Notes: generated by a model from the sequence alone, not told the origin. Positions 25,621 through 39,503 are shown, counted from the first letter of the stretch. The stretch is DNA of 64,000 nt from Anarhynchus alexandrinus (GCA_008711295.1 VUYV01000613.1:62001-126000); one strand, 5' to 3'. Numbers and translations: made by a program.

Positions 25621-27071
25621 ATGAACGCAGGCACAAACGGGAGGCAAAAAAAAAAAACCAAACCCAAACAACAACAACAAAAAAAATCCCAACAACCACC
25701 CCACCACCAACCACCCAACCCTATTTTGCTCATTCTCTTTCTTCAAAGAGCAGATGTGCCGCGGCCTGCAAACCGAGAAGGACACTCCCTTGCTGTTAGC
25801 TAATTTAGGCTGACATGCTAGGTTTTTGCGGTTCAAAACGAGAAGTTTAGTAATCCGCCGCTAACATTAACCAACACACCTCTCGGCACAACCGCCCGCG
25901 CCAGGTTCGGGTGTCCTTCGACGTTATGGGCAGGAAAAGAAAAAAGAAAAAAAATTTGGTTTTTTTTTGTCTTGCAGGGGGAAAAAAAATAGGAAAAAAG
26001 GCAAAAGGCTGGGCAGCCCTGAGGAGCCGGATAGTACCGCGGCACCCGGCTGCGGCAGCCGCAGGAGCCAAACCAGCAGCCCCCTTCCACGGGAGCCCAA
26101 AAAGTAAATGAAGAGCAACAGTGGCGAGGAAAAGGCTGTGGCATCGCCCTGGTGCTCGCCCAATGCACGCCACCCCCACGGATTCAAAGAAATAAGTCTT
26201 TCTAGTTGGTTTATTTCATTTTAAGGGGGGGGTGGGATGTCGTTTTTCCTTTTAAGCCACTTCCCTGCTTATTTTCTCGATTTCTGGCCACAGTTCAGCG
26301 GCTCGTCAGAAGGTGGGCTAGTCCCTCATTGCAGATTCAAGCGCGCTTCTGTGCCAAATTGACCTGCTGTTATCCCCCCTTTCAGCTACTGTAACCAACA
26401 CCGCACAAACAATGAATTATGAGATTAGAGTTACAGAAAAATGGCCTCATTCTGCAGATGTTGTGTCTGGAACCGGCTGCTGCTGCGGCCTCGTGTTTGT
26501 TGTGTCATCTTCCTCTCTCCCCCCCCCTCCTGCCCCACTCCTCTTCCTCCTCCTCCTCCTCACAGCACCACCTTCGCTGGGTGGTGATGCACGCCGGGGA
26601 CTCTGTTCTGCGAAGGGTTAATTAGCAGCTTCCAACCCTGCCTGCCCTCCCCCCCCCCCAAAAAAAAGGAAGGAAAAAGAGGGGGAATGAGGGAGAGAGA
26701 AAAACAGCATTGATAAGAGAATAGCCATTGTATAGACAGAAAAACAAATAATTGATCTGGAATACAAAAGGCCACAGCAGAATTATTTTAAGATATATTG
26801 GAGTTTCGTGGGGGAGCGATGCTGCGGGGCCAGAGAGGGCACAGGGTTTCTTTGTTATGTGTATGCTGGGAGAGGCAGGGGGTTTGTGGGGGGGGTGTGT
26901 GTGCGTGTTCATGTGCACGTGGGTGTATGTGCACACGCGTGTGCATGTGCTGGAGCCGTCACGGCGCTGTCAGCTGCTCAGCATCGCAGCAGCTGGTACC
27001 TGTGGACTGAAAGCCCGTGCATGCACCGTGGCAGCAGGAGGATGCAGCACTGCAGCCTCCCAAGTACATTT
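25621..27071. other. Unique non-coding sequence with simple runs
   Basis: Has A-rich and CAA-rich patches (25645-25720), a TG/TGCA alternating stretch with Z-DNA potential at 26890-26950, and CCT/CTC runs at 26510-26570. No gene recognised. Confidence 0.5.
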
Positions 27072-27282
27072 GCTGACTGAAGAGAATCAGGGTGTTGTTT
27101 GGGGTTTTTTTTTTCCGCATGGACCCAAATTTTCAGGTTAAAAAGCATATTTGGCAACAAGAAAAAAAAACAAACCACCAACAACAAAAAAACCCTGAAA
27201 TAAAACAAACTCTTCCAGCTGAGAGTTTTGCTGTTGACTTCAGCTGGGTAAGGAATTTGCCCAGGAAGCCAGTGACTGATGT
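27072..27282 (+). repeat. Tandem duplication, copy 1 (211 bp)
   Basis: Nearly identical to 27284-27493; differences are two or three substitutions and a small T-run change near the left edge. Copies abut at a single N. Confidence 0.97.
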
Positions 27283-27283
27283 N

Positions 27284-27493
27284 GCTAACTGAGGAGAATC
27301 AGGGTGTTTTTGGGGTTTTTTTTTTCCGCATGGACCCAAATTTTCAGGTTAAAAAGCATATTTGGCAACAAGAAAAAAAAACAAACCACCAACAACAAAA
27401 AAACCCTGAAATAAAACAAACTCTTCCAGCTGAGAGTTTTGCTGTTGACTTCAGCTGGGTAAGGAATTTGCCCAGGAAGCCAGTGACTGATGT
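27284..27493 (+). repeat. Tandem duplication, copy 2 (210 bp)
   Basis: Second copy of the unit at 27072-27282. The single N at 27283 marks a scaffold join, so this may be an assembly duplication. Confidence 0.97.
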
Positions 27494-30400
27494 GGACCGA
27501 GCCTGGCGGATACACCTCATCATTCTTGTTGTTCCCACTATGCCCAGTTTACACAGCTTAATAATTGTATCTTATGTGCAATTTTTAATGCACATTGGGG
27601 AGTGATAAATGGAAATAAAGGCTCTCTGCATGCTGAAGGGCCAAGGCTGTGCTCTTGGTTCGTGGTGGGACAGTTTTTTTCAAGGGAGTAATTGATTTGG
27701 GGAAAAAAATGCAACCGTAGGTCAGTTGAAACTATTTGCCAAGTTCACTGTGTTTTTGGTGAAGTTTTGACAGTTAAAAAAAAAAGTTCCAGCGTTTCAT
27801 CTGGGGATTTCAAATGAAAATATCTACAATTTCCAAAATGAAAATACTTAATTCTGTATATTAAAATTATGTTCCACTTTGGAAATTATTTATGTTTAAG
27901 GACTTCAAAAGGTAAAACAAAATTAAGTGGTCTTCTTTGTAGTGAAATTCATCTTTAATTATTTCTTGTGTTGCTGAGCATTTTTTTGCAGTTGACTGAA
28001 ACCTTTTTTTGTTATTGTTGTTGAATTTATGTAAAAGGGAGAGCTGGGTGTCCCTGGCCTGCCTGGCTCTCTTCCTTCACGCAGAAGGAGGTGTAATTGC
28101 TGGGGAAGGTAATTGCCCACGTAGTGACAATAAGTCCCTGTTCATCGGGATGCAGCCAGGGATCCCTGCAAAACCATGGAAGTGGGATGAGTGCGGCGCT
28201 AGCCAGGAGGGGGAGGAGGGCCACCAAACCTCTCCCTCCTCCTCCGCTTGGTACCCAGCCTGGGGGGCCCAGCCTGCATGGGACCCCCCCCCTCCACCTC
28301 TCCAGGAGGTCATCTTGTACCAGAAAGCCGGGAGTTTCTGCATCCAGGAGCAGATGGCTCCTTGCCCCAAAGTGGGGCAGTACCGTGTCCTCCAAGGAAG
28401 ACACAAGTGTCTCTCTGAATTGCCTCAGGTTGCATCCATCCTCCCATTGCCCCCCGCGGGCACCCGCTCCGGCGTGCTGCGGTGCTGCCGTGTGCCTTTT
28501 TAGTAACTGGGACTGCTGTGACACTCCAGAGGACAAGAAAGCACAAGGCAGGAACAGGAAGGCGGCTGCGAGAAGAAGCCCCATGGAGATGCTGCATCTG
28601 CTCCCTCTTTTTCTTTTTGCTAGTATTTTAATCTCTCAGCTAAAATGAACAGCAAGTTGCAGAATTTGGCTTGATCTTTTGTGTTTTCTGTGAATTCTCA
28701 ACCTACCGTCGCATCCTCTTGTGCTTCAGGCAATGTGTACTTTATATAGGCTTTGCTTGACACCAGGCTGCACAGGCAGGAGCTATAGGTAGGCTCCCAT
28801 ATATTAAAAATACTTAGCGTTCCTTGAGGAGAAACACACTTTTCTGAGATGCTGCAGTCCTGTTAGGCAGCAGGTTCCAGCTCCTTTTCTCCCTGTGTCT
28901 GTGGTCTCAACTTCTCAACAGCAGCAGTTCCCTTTCCACCCTGTGTTTTTCCCCAACATATTTACTTCCATTTTTTTAAGGCAATCTCATATTGACTCTC
29001 TTATCCCAGGTAAGGCAGGTTATAAACATTAGTTTCCCTATCAGCAAATTCAACTAATAATATGACAAAGCAACATTTGATAAACTTCAATTATTAAGAC
29101 ACAGCACTGACAGAAAAGGACGTAGACTCCAGCAGCCTGTGCTCCTTATCCTCTGTTTCGTTTCTTTGGCTATATTCACAGCAAGTGTCTTCTAACGTGC
29201 TATTAAGAGGTTTGCATCCTCCAATCCACTTGCCCTGGATATTTCAATGGAATTTATGCTTATGTATTTCGGTGGAGTTCATCATGGTTGGAGACACTCC
29301 AGGAGAAGAAGACGGGGAAAAAAATCAGAAAGGTCCTCGGGAGCTGAATAGGTGCATAGCTGTATGCTAGCTACTCGCCAGCCTATTAATCCAGTCTCAC
29401 CATGTCTATACAAAAAGAATTACTTCAGTTTCCTTAGAATTTGGATTGTCCCACAGAGACCTGGGAGGCTGTGCTATGGCTGAACAAAATCTGTTTGGTT
29501 TTGTTTGCAATATTCAGGTTAAAGGGTTGCATTTGGTGAAAAGCCTCCATAAGAATCAAAAAGGAGCCTGGATTTCTGGTTGCATTGCTGCCTTTTTCCC
29601 TCCCCCACCCTTCAAACAACAACAAGAAGTCACTCATGAGGAAAGCTTGAGCCAGGAAACCTAGAATTAATTTGAGAAAGTTACGGGGAATGAGAAAAAG
29701 GTCTGGTAATGAAAATTGCATTAACTTGAGTGCTCAAATCCACTATTATCACAATCCCAGTGTTAAGAAGCCACCATTTGGTGCTGCGGTGCTCTCGGCA
29801 ATACCCACTGATGGGTCGGGGGGGTCACTCCCAGCAAGGGGACAGTTGTGGTAGCGAGTGTTTCGGCTGGATGGTGCTGGGTCTGCCGTGCCATCGCCCC
29901 AACCCCATCCACTTCGTGCTGTAGCTGTCTCAGGAGGGTATATGTTTTCCTTCATGCTGGTGATATACAAGCATCCAGGTATCTAACAGCATCCATTGCT
30001 TGATTTTAAACACTTTCTTTTTTTTCTTTCTGCATTTGAGCTAGAGCTTTAACCTTCGCAGCATCATCTTTTTTAACCCTTTTCAGAAACACCCCGTGGC
30101 TCACACATGACACCCCTGCTATTTGGTATTCTCTGTTGCTGTTGCTACCCATACGCATTTTAATCTCTCACTGCTCATATTGTCCTTATATAGATGCTGT
30201 ACCAAACTCCTCCCTATCAACTACAGCAGTGAACACCTGTTCTCACATCATTAACTTTATGTGCTTAAATTCTTCACGAATATCACCGCTGGCCTATAGC
30301 ACTGCTGTGTGTTGAACCCTGATGGATAATCTATGAAATCTGCAAAATAGCTTCAAGGATGTAATACAGAAGATTCTCCACCCGGATTTATTCACTGGTT

Positions 30401-31240
30401 CCCAACTGTCCCATCTGAATTTGTGATATACACGCTTGTCTGTTTGGGAATACATTTATTAAGCACCTGGGGGATAAAAAAAAAAGCTCAGTTTATCCAT
30501 CCATTATTCTTCCAGCTCAACTGGTGGTAAATCAACAGCCTTAATAAAGCGTTGCATTTTCCAAATGAACAAAACCCACTTCAGGACTCCTGGAGGACAG
30601 CACAAGTATCTTTCCACAGCCCTGTACAGCCGGCATCAACTTCATCACCTTCAACCCTTCCAAGTGCTTTTTTCACTCGGGTGGCAATTTGCACAGGAGC
30701 ACCTTGCTGCGGCAGCCTAGCGCTCGCCGCCCCTCATCCGACATATCTGCTTCCCGTCAGCAGCGGTATCGCAGCGGATCCCGGGGGCCAGCCCCCTCCT
30801 CCCTCCTCTGTTCCGAGCCGTCCCCAGGAGGTGCCGCGTGGGCTCTCCCCACGTGACGGGGAGCAGCTGCACTCCTGCTCTGCCCCCCTCGCTCCCCCCG
30901 CCTCGCAGCTGCAGCCCATCCTGGCTACAAAGGACGAGGAGCTAACTTTTTGTGGCATATGCTGTTACAGTCGGCTTTGCTGCATCTTTTGTCTGGATTT
31001 GTTGCCTTCGAAATAGCTGAAGCCCCTTTGCTTTCTCAGCATTCACCGAGCCTGAGCATTCAGCCAGCCGACACATTAGTATTTCGTCTTCGTAAGCACT
31101 CATGGCTGCTGTGAATGTGGTCAAGAGTTGTTAGGCCTGGGACATCACAGCGCCCTCTTCCCTTCTCCCACAGCATGGACAAACGGCTGCTTCGTGCTTA
31201 GAGAGCTGCCCTTGACCAGTCACCTACTTGCCCATGGAGG
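27494..31240. other. Unique non-coding sequence
   Basis: A/T-rich at 27.5-28.0 and 28.6-30.6 kb with a GC-rich part at 28.1-28.5 kb. No gene or transposon recognised. Confidence 0.5.
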
Positions 31241-31347
31241 CATCCCATCCCATCCCATCCCATCCCATCCCATCCCATCCCATCCCATCCCATCCCATCC
31301 CATCCTATCCCATCCCACCCCTTCCCACCCCTTCCCATCCATCCCCG
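31241..31347 (+). repeat. (CATCC)n microsatellite
   Basis: About 15 near-perfect CATCC pentamers followed by degenerate CACCC/CTTCC units. Open frames here are only Pro/Ser/His/Ile repeats. Confidence 0.97.
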
Positions 31348-33519
31348 GATCATCACCTGGGGCTCACACCTTCACTTTTGCTGCGCCGGGGTCCCTGTTC
31401 AGCCCTACAGAACCACGTGCTAATGAGTGACCCGAGACCCTTCTCTTCCCAGTGTCTCCCTAATCTTTGCCTTTGTGGTGTTGCAAAGACACCCAGATTA
31501 GCAACAGCAAACCCTTTTCCTCTCCTTCTCCTGTCTGCGCTGCTCCCTGAGAGGTTTGGGAAGACTTATTCAGGAATTATTTAGGAATGCCAGGCACACC
31601 CTCTCCGCAGCACAGTGTGCAAGGAGGTTTCCCCGTGACAAAAAGGTCACCTTTACGCACAGGGGTTATACTGGCAGCCCCCCTGGTGTGTTCAGTGCCA
31701 TTTGTGCTCACGGTGGTTTTGGGCATTTGGGTGTCGTTGGCACTCACACGGTGCCCTGAAAGCAGCACACTGCCCAGGCTGGGCACGTGTGGGGTTTTGG
31801 AAAGCTTCCACAGCCATAAAACTCATTGTGACTTCTGGTGAGAATATCTGAAAATATGATCCCAAACCTTTCTATGCCCTCAAGTATTTTTTAGAGTACA
31901 TCATAGAAAAATATTCTTCTTTTCTAAACTTACGCACTATTCAAAAAGCTTTTCTCAAAGCTCTCTCTAAAGCCAAAGCGGGTGGGAGGGCTTCCTTACA
32001 TCCACAGATAAATGTGGCTCGTGTGTAGGAACAGAGAGACTTTACAAAATAACACCAAAACACCTCATGTGGTGTTGTCACATATGAGAATACAAACACA
32101 GCTTTGGTGCAAAACTATTTTATGCCAGGGAGTCTGGAAGTAGCTGGTGTAGATAAATGAGTTTCAGAGGCAGTTAAGTATGTGCATATTAGGTGAGAAG
32201 TCTTATGCTCAGGAGAGCGTTAGGGCGCTGCGTTACACGTGTTAGCAGCTGCAAAAATCATGAATGTGCGTTTAAAAACAGGAATTGGAGGAAATGATGG
32301 TCTTTTCTTCAGCGCGTGTGGAGAAAATGAAATGTTTTTCATGTGAACTTTTCATGCTGCCTCTTTTATTCTGTATACTCTGTGCATGATACCCGTCTTA
32401 TTAACCTCTGCCTCCTGCACTCACCCATCAAGTACAATAAAATGGCTCCTCTGATGTCCTTGGTCTGCAGGGAGTTTCCAGAAATGGCATCTGTGCTGAC
32501 ATTGAAATAATCTGCAGTCCGAGGCAAGTATGCAAGTTATTGACGAGGCTGCCTGGCAGCGGTGGCCGGCTCTCTGAACTGCTCCATTCTTGTTTACCTA
32601 AAATCCTTTTCCTTCCTCTCTTTATTTGAGAACACAGTACGCTGAGCCACGATGCTATCGAATAGCGGTCCCACACACACAAGGGCCAGCCGGGGACGGC
32701 GGCCCGATATTCACAGTGGCATGGAGGAGCTTCAGAGGCTTTCGCCGCCTCTGAAAATCAGGTTTCTGCTCTTCATCTCCTGGCGTCGGTCCCACGGCAG
32801 GATCACAGTGAGAGCAGATTATACCCACCGCATGACAGGAGTCAATTCCTACTGACTCCAGGTAGCCGCCGCTGCCACCGTTTCAATCAGTACACTGGTA
32901 ATTAAAAATTGGTCAAGGTCCAGCCATTTCCACCTGATACATTGGGCAAAGTGTCTGGAAGAGAGGGACAGAAGGGTCCCAGGGCACAGCCGGCTGCTCA
33001 CAGACCCTGCACCAACCGTGCGGGGAGCCGGAGCCCCGTGAAGGCTGTGCACAGCTCAGACTTGCCAGAGCCTATCACTTCTAGCAGACTGCAGGGTGGG
33101 AATGAACCCCCCAAAAATGCACGTCGGGGTCCGTGCCACAGTGGGATGCAGGAAAAAGTCTTGGGGATGGTTTCGGCCATCCTTAAGTTGACGCAGCCCC
33201 TGGGAAGGACAGCTCTATCTTATAGTAACTCCCTGTACTTTTCAGTACAACAATAAATATATATTTATACAAAGACATCAGCATGAGACCTTCCTCTGAT
33301 AGCACTTGTAGTCTGCTACGGCTGCGAAATACAGAGTATATCATATTTAACCCCCACAAACATCACTATCAAAACCTAGTACCCGGCCTCCCAACACACC
33401 GCTGGCTTCTTCTGAGTTACCACTTACAGAAATGGGTGTAAAACCAGGACAGGGAGGAACTGTTGCCCAGTTCCAAGATGTCAAAAACCACAGCTCAGAC
33501 ACAACATACTGGAGCAGCT
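31348..33519. other. Unique non-coding sequence
   Basis: No recognised gene or transposon. The stretch 32500-32900 is evenly composed and repeat-free and might be conserved, but nothing proves it. Confidence 0.5.
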
Positions 33520-34349
33520 GACACACTGGAGGGGATGCCATCCAGAGGGACCTGGACCGGCTGGAGAGGTGGGCCCGTGTGAACCTCATGAAGTTCAACA
33601 AGGCCAAGTGGAAGGTCCTGCACATGGGCCAAGGCAATCCCATGCACAAATACAGGTTAGGTGGAGAATGGATTGAGAGCAGCCCTGAGGAGAAGGACTT
33701 GGGGGTGTTGGTGGATGAGAAGCTCAACATGAGTCAGCAATGTGCACTCGCAGCCCAGAAGGCCAACTGTATCCTGGGCTGCATCAAAAGAAGTGTGGCC
33801 AGCAGGGCGAGGGAGGTGATTCTGCCCCTCTACTCCACTCCCGTAAGACCACACCTGGAATATTGTGTCCAGCTCTGGAGTCCCCAACATAAGAAAGACA
33901 TGGACCTGTTGGAGCGGGTCCAGAGGAGGGCCATGAAGATGATCAGAGGGCTGGAGCACCTCTCCTATGAAGACAGGCTGAGAGAGTTGGGGTTGTTCAG
34001 CCTGGAGAAGAGAAGACTCCAGGGAAACCTTATAGCAGCCTTCCAGTACCTAAAGGGGACCTACAGGAAAGATGAGGAGGGACTTTTTATCAGGAAGTGT
34101 AGTGATAGGACAAGGGGTAATGTCTTTAAATAGGAAGAAGGTAGATTTAGAATGAGGGTGTTGAGGCACTGGAACAAATTGCCCAGGGAAGTTGTGGAGG
34201 TCTTGTCCCTGGAAGTGTTCAAGACCAGGCTGGATGGGGCTTTGAGCAACATGCTCTAGTAGGAGGTGTTCCTGCCCATGGCAGGGGGGGCTGGAACTAG
34301 ATGATCTTCAAGGTCCCTTCCAACCTAAACCATTCTATGATTCTATGAG
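33520..34349 (+). mobile_element. CR1 LINE, 5'-truncated copy with 3' tail
   Basis: About 830 bp of CR1. The plus strand has an open frame of 184 residues (33579-34133) for the end of ORF2: [59 protein letters not shown] and [19 protein letters not shown]. It ends early at a TAG after NVFK, where intact CR1 continues to [11 protein letters not shown]. The 3' end AACCATTCTATGATTCTATG is the diagnostic CR1 tail. This is a dead copy, lacking the catalytic palm. Confidence 0.98.
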
Positions 34350-37300
34350 ATAAACCTGGCACTCCAGCTTTGAGACTTTGATCTTCAACTGGTTTGTGAA
34401 GAGAGAAAGAAGAACAAGGTTAATCACAAACAGCTGATGTAGAAGTTGCTGGTCTGATATAAAAATGGCATATCCTCCTGTAACCACCCACCTCATGGAG
34501 CAGGAGCCTTCACCACAAAACAACTGCCTCCCCGTTGCAGGAACTGGCTGCATGACAGGTATTTCCAGAGAGAAGAGCAGATTAAAGTAGTTTTCCATCT
34601 ACGGGCATGGGCATGTTGGGGATACTGAGGAAGGGGCCATAAAATGAGCTCGCAGGTCTAGCTGGTGTGCATGATACATACTGCATGTTTTTTCCGGCTA
34701 AGCTGCCATTTGAGTTTCTACCCAGAGAGTTACACCCTGAGAAGTTAAACGGGATGCTGAAAAGTTTACAAATACAGAATATATGCTTGTCCGCCCCCAC
34801 TTTCACCCCCTTTCCGTGCGGGCACATACATCTCTGCGTATACACAGCAGCGTGGCCCTCGCCCCGTGCTCCCACCCGCCCCTGGCACGGCTGGGCTCAG
34901 CCAGCCCGGCCAAACCTGTCCCGCGTGGCATGCCAGCGCTGTCTTCTCCAGCTTGAATCCTTTCACCGCTGCAAACTGTTCTCCAAGCCTGTGCCACGGC
35001 CTCTTCTCCATTATATCTTTCTGGAAAAAGGGTGGCCACCGGGACTCAGGGGCCCCTGCAAGGAAAGCGAGGGTGGCCCCCAGCCCCGACATGGTTCCTG
35101 GCAGCTCCGCTGCCCCCCCGAAACCCTGGCCTCGTCGCACAGGACTTTTGCCAAGGAGATTTTGGTACTGCCGCCCCGTTTCCAACCAAACTGGCAGACG
35201 TTTGAAAAGTGATTATATCCTTACAGTTTCTTGTGAAAACCAGAAAAGGGGGGACAGCACTGCAGAAGTAAAAGGGGGGGGGGTGTCTGTGGGCAGCTCT
35301 TGCTGGGTCCCCCTGTCAGCACCAGGGGCTGAGGAGGAGGAGAGGGGGCAAATCTGAGCTCTGCTCACTCTGGCGCTCGCGAAAAATCCTGCTAACCAGG
35401 AGAAAAGCTGGACTTTGCGCCGGGCTCAGGCCTTTCCCAGCTCCATCTCTGTTTGCCACCGAGATAGGCAGCACCGGGTGAAACAAAGAGGGAGCGAGAG
35501 CAGCTGTGGGAAGCTTTTCCAGAGAATAAATATTTCTATTATTTCCCAGCCTGACTGGAAGCATTCATGGGCTGCGAGGAGATGGTTACTCCCTCAACTG
35601 CTTTGCTTATCTCAGCCGCTCTAGGTGGTGGTTGTAGCAAATGGCACGCTTGCAAGATAACAGAGGCTTTAAAGGGCTGCTGTCTCGCAGAGAAAGGGAG
35701 ATGCTGACTCAGCTGCTGGGGAAAAAATCGAGCAAAACATGGAAAAGGCACAAAAGTTTGTTCACGGCCTGAAGAGGAGAAAATAAGGGAGGGATTCTGA
35801 GAATAGGAAGACGCTGAATTCAGGGCGCATCCGCTGGCGAGGGGCGGGGGGAGGCCGGGCAGGCCAACAATGGAGCAAAACCGAACGCCACAAAGGCAGG
35901 AAATGCAGAAGTTCAGGTTCACACAGAAGTTCAGGTTCACACAGCGCAGCCGGGGCGGCTGCCCCCCGCGTGCGGCGCAGGTACGGGACCCTGCGCGTGG
36001 CTGCCGGACCCGCAACGTGGCTCTACCCACCCAGGGGTTTCACAGCTCTAACCCCCCCACCACCCTCCCCGAGCTGTTTGGAGGATGTTTTTTCTTTAAA
36101 TAAGCATGTAACACCTAATAATGGGGCTGTGGAGCTGAGCTGGTGGTGGGAATGGCACAGCATACAAAGTATCTGCACAAAGATGGTTTTATAGTACGCA
36201 GGAGAAGCAGCGTATTTGTTTCAAAGCCAAAAATGATTAAAAATCAAAATAGCGGACGTCCCCTGTGACTTTGTGAACTCACTAGACAAGTTTTACAGTC
36301 CAGCTACTTTAGCTTGTAGCATAGATGAGATAACCAGACCACTATAAAACATGAAATCTGTATTACTGTGCATCTTCAGTGCTGATATTTCTATAAGCAT
36401 CTAGGCAGGTCATATTAAGCACCAAAGCAGGAGCATATAAGCAGTCAATTTTCACTCACTACTAATCGTGGGGGTTTTTTTTGCTATAATGTTCATAGCG
36501 AACCATATTTACAGAGAGTTTTTAATATTTGTTGACCAGAGGGTCCTCACGAGTTCATTTTCATTGCAGAAACCAGCGTCACTAGATGCTGAGCCAGACG
36601 GTGGAGCAACGACTGTGGGCATAAAGGACAAAACCACATGAAACTCCGCTTGGTTAACAGGCGTATTTAGACTCAAAGATAAAATGGTTCACATAGACTT
36701 CAAAACAAAACGTAGATGGGAACCCAATTCATCCGCATGACTTGGGGCCAAGTTTCAAGTGACTGCCCTCCATCCTTCACCATGGTGGCGGTGGTTCCCA
36801 GGGCCACAGATTCACGAAGGCTCCCCAGTCATCAGAGGGGAGAGGATGGGATGGCCATCAGATGCCCTCAGCCCTCCGGGAACCACGCTTGCAAGGCAGC
36901 ATCGCCCTTGCCGCCACGGAGGTGGGGTACAGCTCTCAGAAGTCGAGCGAGGAAGGGCTGGTTTCTACGGTGGGGCTTCTCCCTGTCCTTTTGGAGGTGC
37001 CATTCCCAGTGTTTTTAGGGTCGCACGCAGCCCACAGCTGAGCCCCTCCGCCTGCCCGGCTTCGCTGCTGCCAGAACAGCTGAGCTCATTAGCATGTAAA
37101 GGAAATGAAACCGCAGCTCCGGTCTGCTTTGGGTGCAAACCCGGAGACCACGGAGCCATGCAGAAGACACACAGATCCCCGTGCATCTCAGGCCCTCGCA
37201 GAGAAGCAGAAGGCTGCAACAATTTTTTTGATGGGGCGGCCCCGTTTGCCGGCGATACCTCGGCAGGAGGGAGATGCTTTGCTCCCATTCGCCTTCGGCG

Positions 37301-37894
37301 CTGCTGCGGGAAGAGGGAGGGCAGAGGCTGCGGAGGAGACCCTCTCTCACCGGAGCCAAGGAGCAGCGTGCAAACTCTTCCGGGCAGCCGGGGGGGGGTC
37401 TTATCTAGCGCCTGTAAATCTCCGTGTAAATTTATAGCGCTATATAAAAGTTTAAAAAGAAGGAAGAGGCCGCCGCTTTGTAAGGAAAGGAAGCGGTGGG
37501 GAAAGGAGTAGGAACAGGCTTAATTTGTGCAGTAGCCTGGAAAGAGTCCATAGGGAGTTTGAAAAGCAATTGTATTTTGGATCCTGAAATTAAGCAGCGA
37601 GCCGCTCGCCGTTTGGCTGAGGGTGAAGTGGTCAAATGTCATAACACGTGAGGGAAAACAGCAGCTTTCCATCCCCTGTGGGAGCCCCAGAGCGAGGGGT
37701 TTAGATGGGGAGGAAGGGTTACCGCACTGGAGGAATACAAAAAACAAAACAAACCAAAAAAAAAAAAANTAAACCACTGTCAGCTTAATTTCATTTCCCA
37801 GGAAAATAAAAAAAAAACAACTATTTGTAGGCACACGGATGAGAACAAGGAGATGAGATTCAGTCAAGACGGGTTTGTAAAGAACATATTGCAT
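34350..37894. other. Unique non-coding sequence with GC-rich patches
   Basis: CpG-richer at 35820-36010 and 37240-37400. A short tandem GAAGTTCAGGTTCACACA repeat (two copies) is at about 35909-35944, and a single N at 37769 follows an A-run. A 250-codon open frame at 36759-37511 has no known motif and is probably chance. Confidence 0.5.
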
Positions 37895-38862
37895 CAAATC
37901 AAATTAATTTCCTTGTGTGGTAAAGTAATAGGCTTTGTGGATATACTTGAGGTTAGCGAGGCTTTTGACACAGTCTTCCAAACATCCTCCTAAGTAAATT
38001 GGGGAAGCACGCTTTAGCTCGAACTCCTGCAACACAACTGAAAATCAAATTGGAAACTGTACAAAAGGATGGAGCTTATGGTTAAAAGCAGATTCTGTGA
38101 GGCCTCACAGGACCCGGGAGTGTTTAGCAGGGAACAGAGATCACGCCTTCACGGAGAGTCTTGAAATGTTTTGAACGGCAACGTTCATGCTTAAAAAAGG
38201 TCTTCATTCAAAATGACAAAGGGGATAAATGTCCTTACAGTCAGATGGGAAGCAGCACAGTACTATTGTTATGGAGAAAGAACGCACGGGGGGACCACCA
38301 GCCAGGGGACCTCTGCAGGGACAGAGGATCACAAGCTGAGCAAGAAACAACATCACACCATGACAAAAGAGGGAAGCTGCGTACCAGGAGGTGGGCAGGG
38401 AAAGGGCTGAAGCCCCGGGTGAAGCAGGCCAGTCGCACGGACTGTCGCAGCCCAAACAGGGCGGCCAGTGCTGGGACCTGCTTTAAGATCGACTGAAGGG
38501 AGTGGTCTGGAAGGTACAACCTTCAGGGAAAGACTGGGCCAACCGTGGGTCAGTCTGAAGACATAAAGACTGAGGTGGAACACGATAACTGATTTCCAAG
38601 GTAGAAAACACTGCTGCCAAGGAAAAGGGATCCTTTGGTTCTCCTTGTTCACGGAGAACGGGAGTAACAGTCACAGGCAAAAACTACAGCGAGGAGAGTA
38701 AGTCAAAATGTGAGCGAAGCAAGGCATGGTTTGTGAGATCTCCATCTCTCAAGGTCTTTAAGAACAGGTTAAAAAAATATTACCAGAAGAGCCTGAAGGG
38801 TGGTTAGTCCTCTTCTAGGGCAATGGATTTGTTAGACCTCCTAAGGTCCCTGCCAGGCCAAC
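37895..38862 (+). mobile_element. Ancient, decayed CR1-type LINE
   Basis: Around 37,930-38,020 the plus strand still spells a degenerate reverse transcriptase palm (FVDILEVSEAFDTVF, compare VDVIYLDFSKAFDTV), with frame breaks after it. Around 38,745-38,862 it has the LINE 3' end pattern (TCAAGGTCTTTAAGAACAGG, then GACCTCCTAAGGTCCCTGCC). Together these suggest one old element with internal loss. The middle part is not recognisable. Confidence 0.6.
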
Positions 38863-39427
38863 CAGAGGTAAATATACACTGAAATACTAGTGAAATAAAA
38901 TGCTTGAGCACTAGCCCTTCAGCAGTAACTCAGGGTATACAGCCTAATAACTTAATAGGACAATTTAGCTCATTTTGTTTTGGACTGGATGCTGTAAGAC
39001 CAGAATCCAGATTTGGGATGAGTTTTGCTACTACCTTCAATATGGCCAACTTTTCACCCTGGGATTCCAGCTCCATCCACCGTCAACCACAGCTCTCAGT
39101 AATAATGTTTACATCCCCTATTTTTATTTCTCCACTGCCTGATCAGTTGTTCTGTGAAATGCCTAAGACAGCCTGGCCTTTTAAAATCACACAGAAGCAC
39201 GTAAGGGCTCCAACAGTTTTCCCCATACCCGTAGGCACACCCACCTGCTCCCAGGTCAATGTGTCCTATTATCTTCATGTTTTGCTTTGCTGACATTTAT
39301 GAATGCCACTGCTCAGTTAAAGAAAATTTTATTGGGCTAAGAAAGCAGGATATGGTGATGTTCATTATTGGTATAACTTCTCCTTTCATTCATCATAGCC
39401 ATAATTAATTTTCTAGCATGGGTATAG
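38863..39427. other. Unique non-coding sequence
   Basis: Nothing recognised. Confidence 0.5.
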
Positions 39428-39503
39428 GCTGAGATTTAAAGCCATCCTCGTGAAATGAATTAGTCCCTTTTCTCATCTTATTTGGAGTTCTCTATTGTGA
39501 ATA
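39428..39503 (+). repeat. 76-bp direct repeat, copy A
   Basis: Starts GCTGAGATTTAAAGCCATCC and aligns without gaps to 40020-40095 at roughly 88-90 percent identity by eye. Confidence 0.9.

Noticed and set aside
31128..31584. Pro/Ser/His repeat protein
   Set aside because: Created by the (CATCC)n microsatellite.
36759..37511. 250-codon plus-strand open frame
   Set aside because: No domain, no splice context, composition of a GC-rich island; probably chance.
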